This document shows, piece by piece, positions 24,532 to 33,328 of a stretch of DNA of 45,757 nt. How positions within the stretch are numbered: position 1 is the stretch's first letter; each line of letters opens with the position of its first letter. The notes under the pieces were generated by a model. The model was not told the DNA's origin and ran no database searches. It saw nothing but the letters and a program-made list of their open reading frames with translations. Position numbers and translations under genes: made by a program. Location of the stretch: assembly GCA_964588535.1 (NCBI GenBank), contig CAZPQA010000014.1, positions 1-45,757 on the forward strand. The letters run 5' to 3'. Source of the stretch: NaphS2 sp964588535. Lineage in GTDB: Bacteria; Desulfobacterota; DSM-4660; Desulfatiglandales; Desulfatiglandaceae.

Positions 24532-24802
24532 ATTTTGAATATCCCAAATAATAGTATCGGAACTGAAGTCTTGCTCGTTTGGCCAGATAATACCATGATG
24601 TGCAGGGCGTACAAGACGAAAATACACTTCATTAGAGAGTTCTTTGAATGCACGGTCCTTTAAATATGGTCTTACATCGAAGACACTTGATATACCACTA
24701 CTTGTCGTTATATCTATTTCATAGTCAAAAAAGAGTATTATCAGGTCATTTCCGCTGCCACAAGATTGTCAAAAATTCTGATTTGATAATATCTTGGAAC
24801 AT
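24502..24802 (-). pseudogene. DUF2442-family gene with disrupted 5' end
   Basis: The minus-strand frame ending at TAA 24504-24502 reads LIILFFDYEIDITTSSG, VFDVRPYLKDRAFKEL and HGIIWPNEQDFSSDTIIWD. This matches the DUF2442 pattern (strand, D..PyL..g.F..L, GxIxWPNExDxxxD). The frame is open back to 24768 but contains no start codon. A likely start, ATG 24802 (MFQDIIKSEF), lies in another frame, so a single-base shift near 24760 is probable. DUF2442 proteins often accompany toxin-antitoxin-like DUF4160 proteins; no such partner is present. It sits directly before attC-like site 2 and looks like a decayed cassette gene. Confidence 0.6.
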
Positions 24803-24823
24803 AACGCAGAGCGTCTTTTAAAA

Positions 24824-24846
24824 TGTTCCCACGCGGAGCGTGGGAA
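24824..24846. repeat. REP-like palindrome GTTCCCACGC/GCGTGGGAAC
   Basis: Perfect 10-bp inverted repeat with a GGA centre, 37 bp beyond the stop of the exported dikinase gene. This sequence class (GTTCCCACGCTCCGCGTGGGAAC type) is widespread between genes in bacteria. It may serve as a 3'-end hairpin for the dikinase mRNA. Confidence 0.65.
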
Positions 24847-24882
24847 CAAGAGCGAAACCTAATAGCTAAAAACCAAAACAGA

Positions 24883-27800
24883 TCACGGCTGCCACTTGAC
24901 TTTTTCATCGAGGGAAAACGGTTGACCTTCTTTTTCTCTAACGCCTTTGTCCAGTGCCGCAAGGGCGGGCAGGTTTCTTAGATCGCTGTTCCCCACAAAG
25001 GGTCGGGTTTGAAAAAGATAGAGCTTACCACCTTTAAAGCCATATTCGATATCCCAGGGCAACAGATCGCCGCCAGTGCCTTTTTCAGGGGTGAACTCTC
25101 TTTTGATCTTCTCAGCGGATGCCACCAGAGCGCTGAGCTCCTTTTCCGTCAACACCCGCTCCGCGCCTGTGGCGGGCACCATCTGGCTACCGCCCTTCCC
25201 TTCCAGGATGAGCATCCGGCGGGTGGTCGACTTGAACTGGTTTAACAATACGGTCTCGTTAGGAGTGTACAGCAGGGTTTCAGCGGGAGACCCGTCTACC
25301 GTGCCCCCTACCCCTTCCGCCGTGGCAATGGTCATTTTGGTGGAATCCCCGGTGTCCACATCCGCCGTAATCAATACACCGGATTTCTCGGATGGCACCG
25401 ATTCCAGCACAACAATGGACGGAAACACCAGGTTCGGATCGCTGATGACCGTCTGCCGCCAGGAAAATGACCGATAGGTAAAGGGAGAGGCCCACACCCG
25501 TTTGACCCCTTTCAGTACATCTGAAAAAGCCATGAGATTGAAAATGGTCAAATTGAGGCCTGCCCCGTTAAAATTGGGCATATCTTCCACATTGGTATCG
25601 GAACGTACAAAAACACCTCTCAACCGTTCCTTTTCAGGGCCCGCGAAAAGGCCCTCAGCCGCAAGCGCTTCTCGAAGATCGTTCACAAAGGACGGGTCCA
25701 GGGAAATTTTCCCAATGGAATACCGAATAACATCCAACCTCGGTCCGATCCATTGGGCTAACTGATCGGACGACATTTTAGGATCCTTGAGCAGTTGATT
25801 GAAGAAGGTATCATACGTACGCCGCACAAATCCCGCCAGGGGCTCACCGGCCTTTGCAATCCCTTTACCCTTAAGATTCTTGGGAAGAACCACTCTGGCT
25901 TTTTGAAAATGGGCATTATAGATACCGAATGGGATCACCACCCCACGGGCCACATTTTGTGGAAAATGGTATTTCAATTCCCCCAGGAAGGCTGCCTTGG
26001 GCCCGCACACAACACCCGAATCTTTTCGCCTGAGATCATCCAGACCTAAAACTTTGGTTTCCTTGAGATTCAGTCTTTCGGCATCTATGGCCAGTTTACT
26101 GGACTGACCTTTGATATCCGCATCATTTGTCCGTTTAACGTTTTTTTCATATTCTGCCAGGATCAGTTTGTCTACCTGATCCATCTTGCTGGCTTCCTTA
26201 AGAATAATTCGTCCCACCGGCGTAACGGCATAGAAAAGGGGTCGACCCTTGACCGGGGCCAGCCGCCTGTACAACGCATCCAGGAACACCGCATTGGGAA
26301 CGCCAAGGGCACGGGCCAGCAATTGCACATGAGATACCACGTTCCCCTCATCCTTGGTGATAATGCCTGCCACGGGCTCAAGCTCCGCGTTGGTGGTCTC
26401 AAGAGCCAGAATATTGTCACGGGTGTAGCGATGATCATCAAAAAAAGCCAGCGGCCCCAGAGCCAACCCCGGATTCAACGCCCTGACGCCTTCAATAACG
26501 GTCTTCCCCAGAATGTGGTGCTCAAGGCCCAGCTTGGCTAACAAATGGCCTCGCAGGGATTTGAGGATGGTGGCGTAGCTCATGAGGGGGGAGGACCGAA
26601 TGATGTCATCGTTAATCCGCAGAACATCCGGAAAAAGATATACCCAGGGCTCCCACACGTCTGAAAATGCCGTCCGGATGGAAGCCTGAGCCCATCCTAC
26701 GGCCAGATTGGCGCGATTGAGGGTGCGATTCGCATCCCCTAATGTCAAACCTTTTTTGTTGAGCAGTTTATTCAAGGCTGAAATACCCGACTCATATTCC
26801 CGGTGACTCATGAGTCCGGCGCCATAACTGCCGGCCAGCATATCCTTAAGCATGTCTATCAGTTCCCTGGCCGTCCAATCCCGATCCAGTTCCATGAGTC
26901 GGTTGGCCGTCATGAGGATGAGCAGATTCGCAGATACATTCAGGTTGATCAGGGTTACGGCCTCTTCAGGCTTGATTTCCTTGGCCGCCACCGTTTCCCG
27001 GGATGCCACCACCAGATCCGCCAGATTGTGAAGCAGCCTTAAAGGGGCATTTTTGGGAATATTCAATATGTTTTTGACCAGATCGCGAATGCCGGGGTCT
27101 GAAATATCCGGCAGGTACCCCTTCAACTGACTTTGATCCACGTAAGTCAGGCTTCTGATCATTTCAATCAATCGCGCGTATTTTCCGGCGTTTTTCCGAT
27201 CCTGGGGATGTTTTTTCTGAAAGTCTTCGACGAGCGGCACCAGGCTGGGAGAAAGGCGGTTATGCACCAGATCTTTTACCGGTTTAAAGGGCTTGTAATT
27301 GCGATAGATGATCAGTGACAGGTTTCTGATATCATTGACCAGGCTCAGGTTGTCCTTGCAAAAGAAACGTCTCTGCAATTCATATTGCAGGAGGTAATTA
27401 TGGAAATCCTTCCAGTCGGTGAGGGCATAGTATTTGGCGAAAAACATGGGTGCATATTTGACTTCAAATTCGGTGCCGGAGATGCCCCCATAGGCACGAG
27501 ACATGGTCAGTTTGCTTTCCGGGTGGGTTTCCATGTAATATTTTTCCAGGATAAACCCTTTCACAAGGCGATGATGATCCGGATTTTTATCCCATAAGAA
27601 CACCTCGTTTGAAAAAATATTCCCCACGTAGACCCCGTTTTGGGCAAGGGTTTTTGCAAACTTATTTCGGTAAGCCGAGCAGAAAAGCTGCCTCGATTTT
27701 TCCAGTTCCCGACACGGGTTGGGACGGATGCGCATTTTCTTGTCCGCCACAGGCGCCAGTTTACCATTGGTACAGGTACAGGTATTGATGGTAAAGGGCC

Positions 27801-27933
27801 CCTTCCGTTTGTTCAGGATGGTCTTGTATGCCTTCTTTAATTCATTTTTTTCCTTTGAGGAAAGTTCAGCCCATCCGGGATCGCAAAAAACCAACACACA
27901 TACCGGTATCAGCACCCACCATAATTTTTTCAT
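24883..27933 (-). CDS. Exported dikinase with PEP-synthase/glucan-water-dikinase domains
   Basis: A 1016-residue protein with a clear signal peptide (MKKLWWVLIPVCVLVFCDPG then WA, cleavage near residue 22). The N-terminal 500 residues are unfamiliar and have cysteines at 52, 54, 74 and 85 (CTC, NPC, LFC) that could form disulfides. A phosphohistidine swivelling domain follows (VAGIITKDEGNVVSHVQLLA, His535), then a PPDK/PEP-synthase ATP-grasp domain: GPKAAFLGEL (644-653), VVIPFGIY, VFVRSDTNVEDMPNFNGAG (Arg777, Glu783), SGVLITADVDTGD and DIEYGFKGGKLYLFQTRP at 961-978. Putting the histidine domain before the ATP-grasp domain is the order of glucan water dikinase, not of PEP synthase. The expected chemistry is transfer of the beta-phosphate of ATP through His; the acceptor is unknown. 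A good promoter precedes it. Confidence 0.82.
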   Translation of the reverse strand: MKKLWWVLIPVCVLVFCDPGWAELSSKEKNELKKAYKTILNKRKGPFTINTCTCTNGKLAPVADKKMRIRPNPCRELEKSRQLFCSAYRNKFAKTLAQNGVYVGNIFSNEVFLWDKNPDHHRLVKGFILEKYYMETHPESKLTMSRAYGGISGTEFEVKYAPMFFAKYYALTDWKDFHNYLLQYELQRRFFCKDNLSLVNDIRNLSLIIYRNYKPFKPVKDLVHNRLSPSLVPLVEDFQKKHPQDRKNAGKYARLIEMIRSLTYVDQSQLKGYLPDISDPGIRDLVKNILNIPKNAPLRLLHNLADLVVASRETVAAKEIKPEEAVTLINLNVSANLLILMTANRLMELDRDWTARELIDMLKDMLAGSYGAGLMSHREYESGISALNKLLNKKGLTLGDANRTLNRANLAVGWAQASIRTAFSDVWEPWVYLFPDVLRINDDIIRSSPLMSYATILKSLRGHLLAKLGLEHHILGKTVIEGVRALNPGLALGPLAFFDDHRYTRDNILALETTNAELEPVAGIITKDEGNVVSHVQLLARALGVPNAVFLDALYRRLAPVKGRPLFYAVTPVGRIILKEASKMDQVDKLILAEYEKNVKRTNDADIKGQSSKLAIDAERLNLKETKVLGLDDLRRKDSGVVCGPKAAFLGELKYHFPQNVARGVVIPFGIYNAHFQKARVVLPKNLKGKGIAKAGEPLAGFVRRTYDTFFNQLLKDPKMSSDQLAQWIGPRLDVIRYSIGKISLDPSFVNDLREALAAEGLFAGPEKERLRGVFVRSDTNVEDMPNFNGAGLNLTIFNLMAFSDVLKGVKRVWASPFTYRSFSWRQTVISDPNLVFPSIVVLESVPSEKSGVLITADVDTGDSTKMTIATAEGVGGTVDGSPAETLLYTPNETVLLNQFKSTTRRMLILEGKGGSQMVPATGAERVLTEKELSALVASAEKIKREFTPEKGTGGDLLPWDIEYGFKGGKLYLFQTRPFVGNSDLRNLPALAALDKGVREKEGQPFSLDEKVKWQP

Positions 27934-27995
27934 TGATCCCCCTTTTAAAAAAGATATAGACTCTGACGGTCATAAATCAGCCAATAAACGTTCGG

Positions 27996-28024
27996 ATTAT
28001 AGCACTGACCCTATTCCATTGCAA
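27996..28024 (-). promoter_or_regulatory. Sigma-70 promoter for the exported dikinase gene
   Basis: On the minus strand TTGCAA (28024-28019) and a consensus TATAAT (28001-27996) are 17 nt apart, about 60 nt before the dikinase ATG. The boxes lie in the divergent intergenic region shared with the 5'-nucleotidase gene, so regulation may be shared. Confidence 0.65.
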
Positions 28025-28046
28025 CCCCAACAAAGGCCCAAATAAA

Positions 28047-29681
28047 ATGACATCCACCCCCATGAGAAACCGAAATATCATAATATCAATTGGGTTTCTA
28101 CTGGGAATATTCTTCACTTTTCCATATGCGGTTGGCGCCCCCAGAGGGCATGACACGCCAAAAGCCTCACCGCTTCATTCTCTCACCGTCCTGTATACCA
28201 ACGACACTCACGGGCATCCGGTCAAGTTTTCGAATCTTTCCGCGCCGGATGTGGGTGGACTTCCCGCCCGGGCCACACTCGTAAAGGAAATCAGAAACAA
28301 GCACCAAAATGTGCTGCTTCTGGATTCGGGAGACCTCAATACCGGGCAATCGGTTTCTAATTTTTTCCAAGCAAAGCCTGATATCCTCGGATATAATTAT
28401 ATGGGGTATGACGCAATGGTTCTTGGAAACCATGAGTTTGACCATCCCACCCATATCCTCAGGGAACAGATGGACCTGGCGAAATTTCCGTTCCTCTCTG
28501 CCAATGTAAAAACCCATAGCGGTGACCACCTGGCCATCCCCTATATCATAAAACAGTTCAAAGGTTTCAAGGTTGCCGTTTTCGGGCTCACCACAGCGGA
28601 AGCAAGGATTACCGGAAACCCCGACCATATCCAAGATCTTATATTTGAAGATGAAATTGAGGTGGCCAAGAAACTGGTGCCATACCTCAAAAAACGCGCG
28701 GATGTGATCATTGCCCTCACCCATATGGGAATTTATCCTGGCGTGAACCGGGGCTCCAAACGGTTGGCCACCCAGGTCACGGGAATCGATCTGATCGTCG
28801 ACGGCAATACGGATGCAAAACTGGACGTACCTCTGACGATTAATGACCCGGATCCCACGCACCAGACCTTGATCGTTCAAGCGTGGCACTGGGGGCTGGT
28901 TCTGGGAAAAATTGATCTTTGGGTCCGGGACAAAAAGGTCGTCAATTTCAACATGGAATTGATCCCCATAAACCTCAAACAGATTGTCGAGACCCCAGGA
29001 GGAAAAAAGACCTTCCGTTTCATCGGAAACCCCATTGAAGAAGACCCTGCGCTTCTGGCGTTGCTTCAACCTTACGCAGACAAGGTGGATCGATTTCTTT
29101 CTGAAACAATCGGGCATGTCCGAGAGACTTTCGAAAATAACAATGGAAGATACCGGGAGACGGCCCTGGGCGATCTGGTTGCCGACGCAATGAAATGGTA
29201 TTTAAGACGTTTTAACCCGGATTTTGCTCTGATCAACAGCGGCGCCATCCGGGCGGGAATCCCCCAGGGGGCCCTGAACCGAAAATCCATCTACAACAGT
29301 CTTCCCTTTGACAGCTCTGTGGTTTTTCTGAATTTGACAGGCACCCAAATTCGAACCCTTTTTGACTTCATCGGGAATGTTCAGCCGGGCGAAGGCGCCT
29401 TTCCACAAGTTTCAAGCGGGATTCGTTTCACAATGGATCCAGAGAAGAAAACCTGCAAGGATATTCTGATCAACGGCAACCCCATTGACCCCAAAAAATC
29501 ATACGGAATTGTAACGAATTCGTATCTGGCAAAGGGGGGAGACGGCTATCGGGCTTTACTTCAAGCCGCCGACCCATTTGATTCATCCGTTTTCCAAAGA
29601 GATGCGCTGATTGCCTACATCAGGCATTTGAGAGGAAATCTTGTACCGAAAGTCAACAACAGGATTACGATCAAACACTAG
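28047..29681 (+). CDS. Exported 5'-nucleotidase/cyclic phosphodiesterase (UshA family)
   Basis: A 544-residue enzyme with a signal peptide (about 8-29, ending FPYAVGA). The metallophosphatase half shows TVLYTNDTHGHP, LLLDSGDLNTG, VLGNHEFDHP and IALTHMG. The C-terminal 5'-nucleotidase domain has NSGAIRAGIPQG and TNSYLAKGGDGYR. Members remove phosphate from nucleoside mono- to triphosphates, nucleotide sugars or 2',3'-cyclic nucleotides in the periplasm. The start is ATG 28047 or ATG 28062; neither has a strong ribosome site. It is transcribed divergently from the exported dikinase gene with 113 bp between them, so it may consume a product of that enzyme (AMP). Confidence 0.92.
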   Translation: MTSTPMRNRNIIISIGFLLGIFFTFPYAVGAPRGHDTPKASPLHSLTVLYTNDTHGHPVKFSNLSAPDVGGLPARATLVKEIRNKHQNVLLLDSGDLNTGQSVSNFFQAKPDILGYNYMGYDAMVLGNHEFDHPTHILREQMDLAKFPFLSANVKTHSGDHLAIPYIIKQFKGFKVAVFGLTTAEARITGNPDHIQDLIFEDEIEVAKKLVPYLKKRADVIIALTHMGIYPGVNRGSKRLATQVTGIDLIVDGNTDAKLDVPLTINDPDPTHQTLIVQAWHWGLVLGKIDLWVRDKKVVNFNMELIPINLKQIVETPGGKKTFRFIGNPIEEDPALLALLQPYADKVDRFLSETIGHVRETFENNNGRYRETALGDLVADAMKWYLRRFNPDFALINSGAIRAGIPQGALNRKSIYNSLPFDSSVVFLNLTGTQIRTLFDFIGNVQPGEGAFPQVSSGIRFTMDPEKKTCKDILINGNPIDPKKSYGIVTNSYLAKGGDGYRALLQAADPFDSSVFQRDALIAYIRHLRGNLVPKVNNRITIKH

Positions 29682-29744
29682 AAATCACTTATTTCAGGGA
29701 ACTGGAAGAAAATAATATACGCATATTGTGCAGAACTTTTGTTC

Positions 29745-29807
29745 GTCATCAAGGCGTGATAACAGGTGCATAGTGAGCTATGTGCCTGTTGTCACAACGT
29801 AGAAGAC
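29745..29807. repeat. Long imperfect hairpin repeat (ACAGGTGCATAG core)
   Basis: The core ACAGGTGCATAG-TGAG-CTATGTGCCTGT pairs with two mismatches, and pairing continues weakly outward from GTCATC to GAAGAC. It fills the gap between the 5'-nucleotidase and helicase genes. I recall similar long palindromes from intergenic regions of Desulfobacterales. It could act as a terminator-like structure, though no T-run follows. Confidence 0.5.
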
Positions 29808-29826
29808 GGGAAAAAGGGCAAGCAGG

Positions 29827-32800
29827 ATGCGTAGATTATTTTTTGGAAGTTCCCTCAGTCAGAGAAAGCCTACGATGGAAGAGAAAGCAATACAAGATCT
29901 TAGAGATCCCCAGACGCATCAGATTGAATTTTTCCGTCAAGGAATGGCCTTGATGCCGGAGCCTTTGGACAAACGGCCGGGAGTTTCGTTTTTTGTTCCG
30001 GGGAATGATTTCGAGATCACCCAGCGTTTCTGCACCTGCACCTTGTCTAAAAGCAAGACCTGCCCGCACCAGAAACACCTTACAAAAGCCTACAAGGCCA
30101 TATATCAGAAATCCGGCAAACCGTTTTTTGAAGATGGTTTTCGCGCCGGGATCTGGTATCATTTGGCCGCTATTCTCGGGGAAGCATCCGGTGAAACCCA
30201 ACAACCGGTGAGATTCAGAACCCAAACACGCGGAGATAACCAGATCATCAAGGTCGCGGACTCGAATGGCCAAACCCTGCTTCACTACCTTTCCCAAGAC
30301 ACTGACCGGGTACGCTTTGTGGAACGCTGCACATCAACCGTTCCTGATGACGGGGTACCCAACCGGGCCTGGGCACTCTCAAGGCTCGGCGACATCACCC
30401 GAACCAACAACGAAAAGAACATGAACGCTCAAGGGTTCAGGACCCGGAAACAGGTCCTTGAAGCGAGTTTCTGGTTCAAATGCGCCTACCACTGCCATCG
30501 GGAATTTGAAGAAGGCAACCTTCAAAACAACAATTGCACCTTTGAGCCGGCCATCTCGGAAAAAACCGGTGTTTTCACGGTTTCGGCACTGTCACCCGAC
30601 GGTGAACCCCTCATCCGCCTGTTCATCCCCAGAAACAAAGTCAGGAATCTGCTTTCGGCCTTGCAGGAACATCTGCCAAATCAGCATGCGCTGGCCATTC
30701 ATCCAATCCCTTTGAAATCCATTTTCAAGATCGCCCAAAATACGGAACTGGACCTGGAAATCCGGCCCCAGATCCAATTGATCCAGGAAAATGGAGAAGA
30801 AAATTTTTTCGAAAATAAAGAACTTGAAAAATTCACCTATGGATCCCTGATCTACATCAAGGAAATGGGGATCATGGCACAGTTGGAAACGACGGGAAAG
30901 TTCAGAAAATTCAAAGCGCCTGTAAAAATGGTCCTCAAGAAGTCCCAGGTGCCTGTTTTTCTGGAGGAATATGAAGACGATCTAAAGGATGGTCCATTCA
31001 TGTGGGGCGACACGGTTAAAGGACTGGAAATACTGAAACAATTTGACCGTATGGAAGTCAGACCCGAAGCCCTCGACCGGAATTGGTACTGGCTGTCGGT
31101 CCAATACGGTTTCGGAAACCAGAAAATTTCCCTTGCTGAAATACTGAAAACCAGGAAGGCCGGGCAACGGTATATCGGCACTGAAGAGGGGTGGATCGAT
31201 TGTGCTTCGGAAGCGTTTCAGGGGCTCGAAGACATTGCGGAAAATATCCAAATCGAAAATCATTCAGGCCCCGGCAACAGTGTTCGGATCTCCCGCCTGG
31301 ATCTTTTCCGCCTACAGACTCAGAACCGTGAATCCATGGAGATTGAAGGCCGGGGCGAATCGGCCGGTCTGCTCAAAAAAATGCTCGCCCTCAAACCGGC
31401 GACACCTTTCCATAATCCGGCAGGGTTGAGCTCGATTCTGCGCCGCTATCAGGAATTGGGGGTGGAATGGATCCATTTCTTATATGAAAACGGTTTTGGT
31501 GGTCTGCTTTGTGACGACATGGGCCTCGGGAAAACGCACGAGGTCATGGCCTTCATGGTGGGGTTGATGGAACGGGAAGCCAGTCCAGGACCTTTTCTGG
31601 TGGTATGCCCCACAACAGTCTTAAGCCATTGGAACAACATTGTCCGCAATTACGCCCCCGCGCTCAAGCCGATCATCTACCATGGAAAACAAAGGGACCT
31701 GGAGGAGGCCATGAGCGACCACCCCCTCCTCCTGACCTCCTACGGAATCCTCAGGCGCGATGTGGAGGCATTGGAAAACTTGAATTTTTCGGTGGCGGTC
31801 TTTGATGAAATACAGAACCTGAAAAACACACAGACGCAACTGTACCAGTCCGCCAAAAGAATCCATGCCCATATGAAACTGGGGCTTACCGGTACGCCCA
31901 TCGAAAACCGCCTGGGAGAATTGAAAGCCCTCATGGACCTGGCATTGCCCGGATACCTGGGAAAAGACACGGATTTTGAAAACCGCTATGTGAAACCCAT
32001 TGAAAACCATGCGGATGAAGAAAGGCGGGCACAACTTTCCGACCTTATTGCACCCTTTACCCTGCGCCGCAAAAAAGAAAGCGTATTGGATGACCTTCCT
32101 CCAAAAATCGAAGACATCCGGACCTGTATACTTTCGGAAGACCAGGTGAAGCTATACCGTGACGCGGTTTCCGCCAAAGGGAACGAACTTCTGAAAAATC
32201 TGAGACAGGAAGAAAAAGCCATACCGTATATCCACATCTTTGCTCTCCTCAACCTGCTGAAGCAGATCTGCAACCATCCAGCCCTGGTAAAAGGCAAAAT
32301 CGACGATTATCAAGGCCTTCAATCCGGGAAATGGGATTTATTCAAAGAACTCATCGAGGAAAGCCTCCAAAGCGATCAGAAGGTGGTAATTTACAGCCAG
32401 TTCTTGGGCATGATCAACATCATTGAAAAATATCTCACCTCAAACGCCGTTGATTTCGTGTCCCTTACCGGGAAAACCACTAACCGTGAAAAAATCATTC
32501 AACGGTTCAACGAGGACCCCGCCTGCCGCGTATTCGTGGGCAGCCTCAAGGCCGGCGGCGTGGGAATCGACCTGGTGGCCGGTTCGGTGGTCATCCACTA
32601 TGACCGCTGGTGGAACGCTGCAAAGGAGGATCAGGCAACGGATCGCGTGCACCGCATCGGCCAGAAAAGGGGTGTGCAGGTCTTCAAACTGGTAACGGAA
32701 GGAACCCTGGAGGAAAAAATCGCCGCCTTAATCTTGAAAAAACGAAACCTGATGGACAGTGTGATCGAAGAAAGTGATCCGACCGTCATGAAAAGTTTCA

Positions 32801-32862
32801 CCCGAGAAGAACTCATTGACTTGCTGGCTATCCCTCAACTTGAATCTTCTGAAGTCTTTTAA
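29827..32862 (+). CDS. SNF2-family helicase with SWIM zinc finger
   Basis: A 1011-residue DNA-dependent ATPase. Residues 69-81 (CTCTLSKSKTCPH) fit the SWIM zinc-binding pattern CxC...CxH. A long middle region of unclear fold (about 100-520) is followed by the SNF2 core: Walker A DDMGLGKT (563-570), motif II VFDEIQNLKN, motif III LTGTPIENRLGELKALMDL, then helicase C with VVIYSQFLG, LTGKTTNREKIIQRF, GSLKAGGVGIDL and DRVHRIGQKRGVQVFKL. Motif II is DEIQ rather than the usual DEAH/DEAQ. Bacterial relatives remodel RNA polymerase (RapA/HepA) or serve in defence systems; no nuclease or methylase partner lies beside it. The start is ATG 29827 or ATG 29875; the ribosome site is weak for both. Confidence 0.9.
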   Translation: MRRLFFGSSLSQRKPTMEEKAIQDLRDPQTHQIEFFRQGMALMPEPLDKRPGVSFFVPGNDFEITQRFCTCTLSKSKTCPHQKHLTKAYKAIYQKSGKPFFEDGFRAGIWYHLAAILGEASGETQQPVRFRTQTRGDNQIIKVADSNGQTLLHYLSQDTDRVRFVERCTSTVPDDGVPNRAWALSRLGDITRTNNEKNMNAQGFRTRKQVLEASFWFKCAYHCHREFEEGNLQNNNCTFEPAISEKTGVFTVSALSPDGEPLIRLFIPRNKVRNLLSALQEHLPNQHALAIHPIPLKSIFKIAQNTELDLEIRPQIQLIQENGEENFFENKELEKFTYGSLIYIKEMGIMAQLETTGKFRKFKAPVKMVLKKSQVPVFLEEYEDDLKDGPFMWGDTVKGLEILKQFDRMEVRPEALDRNWYWLSVQYGFGNQKISLAEILKTRKAGQRYIGTEEGWIDCASEAFQGLEDIAENIQIENHSGPGNSVRISRLDLFRLQTQNRESMEIEGRGESAGLLKKMLALKPATPFHNPAGLSSILRRYQELGVEWIHFLYENGFGGLLCDDMGLGKTHEVMAFMVGLMEREASPGPFLVVCPTTVLSHWNNIVRNYAPALKPIIYHGKQRDLEEAMSDHPLLLTSYGILRRDVEALENLNFSVAVFDEIQNLKNTQTQLYQSAKRIHAHMKLGLTGTPIENRLGELKALMDLALPGYLGKDTDFENRYVKPIENHADEERRAQLSDLIAPFTLRRKKESVLDDLPPKIEDIRTCILSEDQVKLYRDAVSAKGNELLKNLRQEEKAIPYIHIFALLNLLKQICNHPALVKGKIDDYQGLQSGKWDLFKELIEESLQSDQKVVIYSQFLGMINIIEKYLTSNAVDFVSLTGKTTNREKIIQRFNEDPACRVFVGSLKAGGVGIDLVAGSVVIHYDRWWNAAKEDQATDRVHRIGQKRGVQVFKLVTEGTLEEKIAALILKKRNLMDSVIEESDPTVMKSFTREELIDLLAIPQLESSEVF

Positions 32863-32908
32863 ACAGCCCCATTGAAAATACTCATTGACGATTACCCCAA
32901 GTTCCGCA

Positions 32909-32982
32909 AGTTCCGGGGACACAATACAAAATTATTGATTTCCCCTTTCTTCCCATAGACCTTTCGGTTCGGTCTTTTTATT
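32909..32982 (-). mobile_element. RAYT-derived MITE, partial copy A
   Basis: TTCCGGGGACACAATAC followed by AAAATTATTGATTTCCCC, the CTTCCCATAGACC stretch and the CGGTCTTTTTATT stretch corresponds, in reverse orientation, to the right-hand third of the 220-bp elements near 42.6-45.7 kb. The rest of the element is missing and a gene fragment begins directly after it. Confidence 0.75.
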
Positions 32983-33162
32983 GAGGTGGGGAAAATTGAC
33001 CTGCTTCAGGTGCTGATCGTTCAAAAAGCCTGGATCGCTGCCAAAATTCACCTGCTCCACATCTCCACCAGCCGGCTCATCAACCGGGTCAACCTGCACC
33101 TGGCACTGGGGGGCAGTTTTGAATCCGGATCATCCAAATCAAATCAAAGTGAAAAGGGCTGA
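32983..33162 (+). pseudogene. C-terminal remnant of a NodT/TolC-type efflux protein
   Basis: Sixty open codons ending at TGA 33160-33162. The peptide contains EVGKIDLLQVLIVQKAWIAA, then HLLHISTSRLINRVNLHLAL and GGSFE, which is the typical last helix and tail of outer-membrane efflux lipoproteins (DLLQVL...RVNLyLALGG). No start codon or upstream part is present: the frame is cut exactly where the partial MITE ends. It lies directly upstream of the hydrogenase operon promoter and is presumed non-functional. Confidence 0.6.
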
Positions 33163-33197
33163 CACCCGATTTACCGTGGTCGCCCCCGCAATTGCGG

Positions 33198-33227
33198 TTG
33201 ACAAACTGGAGACCGCTGGCATATCAT
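33198..33227 (+). promoter_or_regulatory. Candidate promoter of the hydrogenase operon
   Basis: TTGACA (33198-33203) and TATCAT (33222-33227) are 18 nt apart, about 100 nt before the first start codon. In the leader a perfect CCCTCCGGAGGG palindrome occurs near 33265-33276. The stretch between the helicase and flavoprotein genes otherwise contains only the MITE and efflux-gene remnants. Confidence 0.5.
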
Positions 33228-33328
33228 CACCGGCGTTCATTACCCATGCCGCACCGATCAACCCTCCGGAGGGAAATCGGGTGTGAAAAGCCATTCCCCC
33301 CCCTGAAAAAATGGAAGGAGAACGGGCC

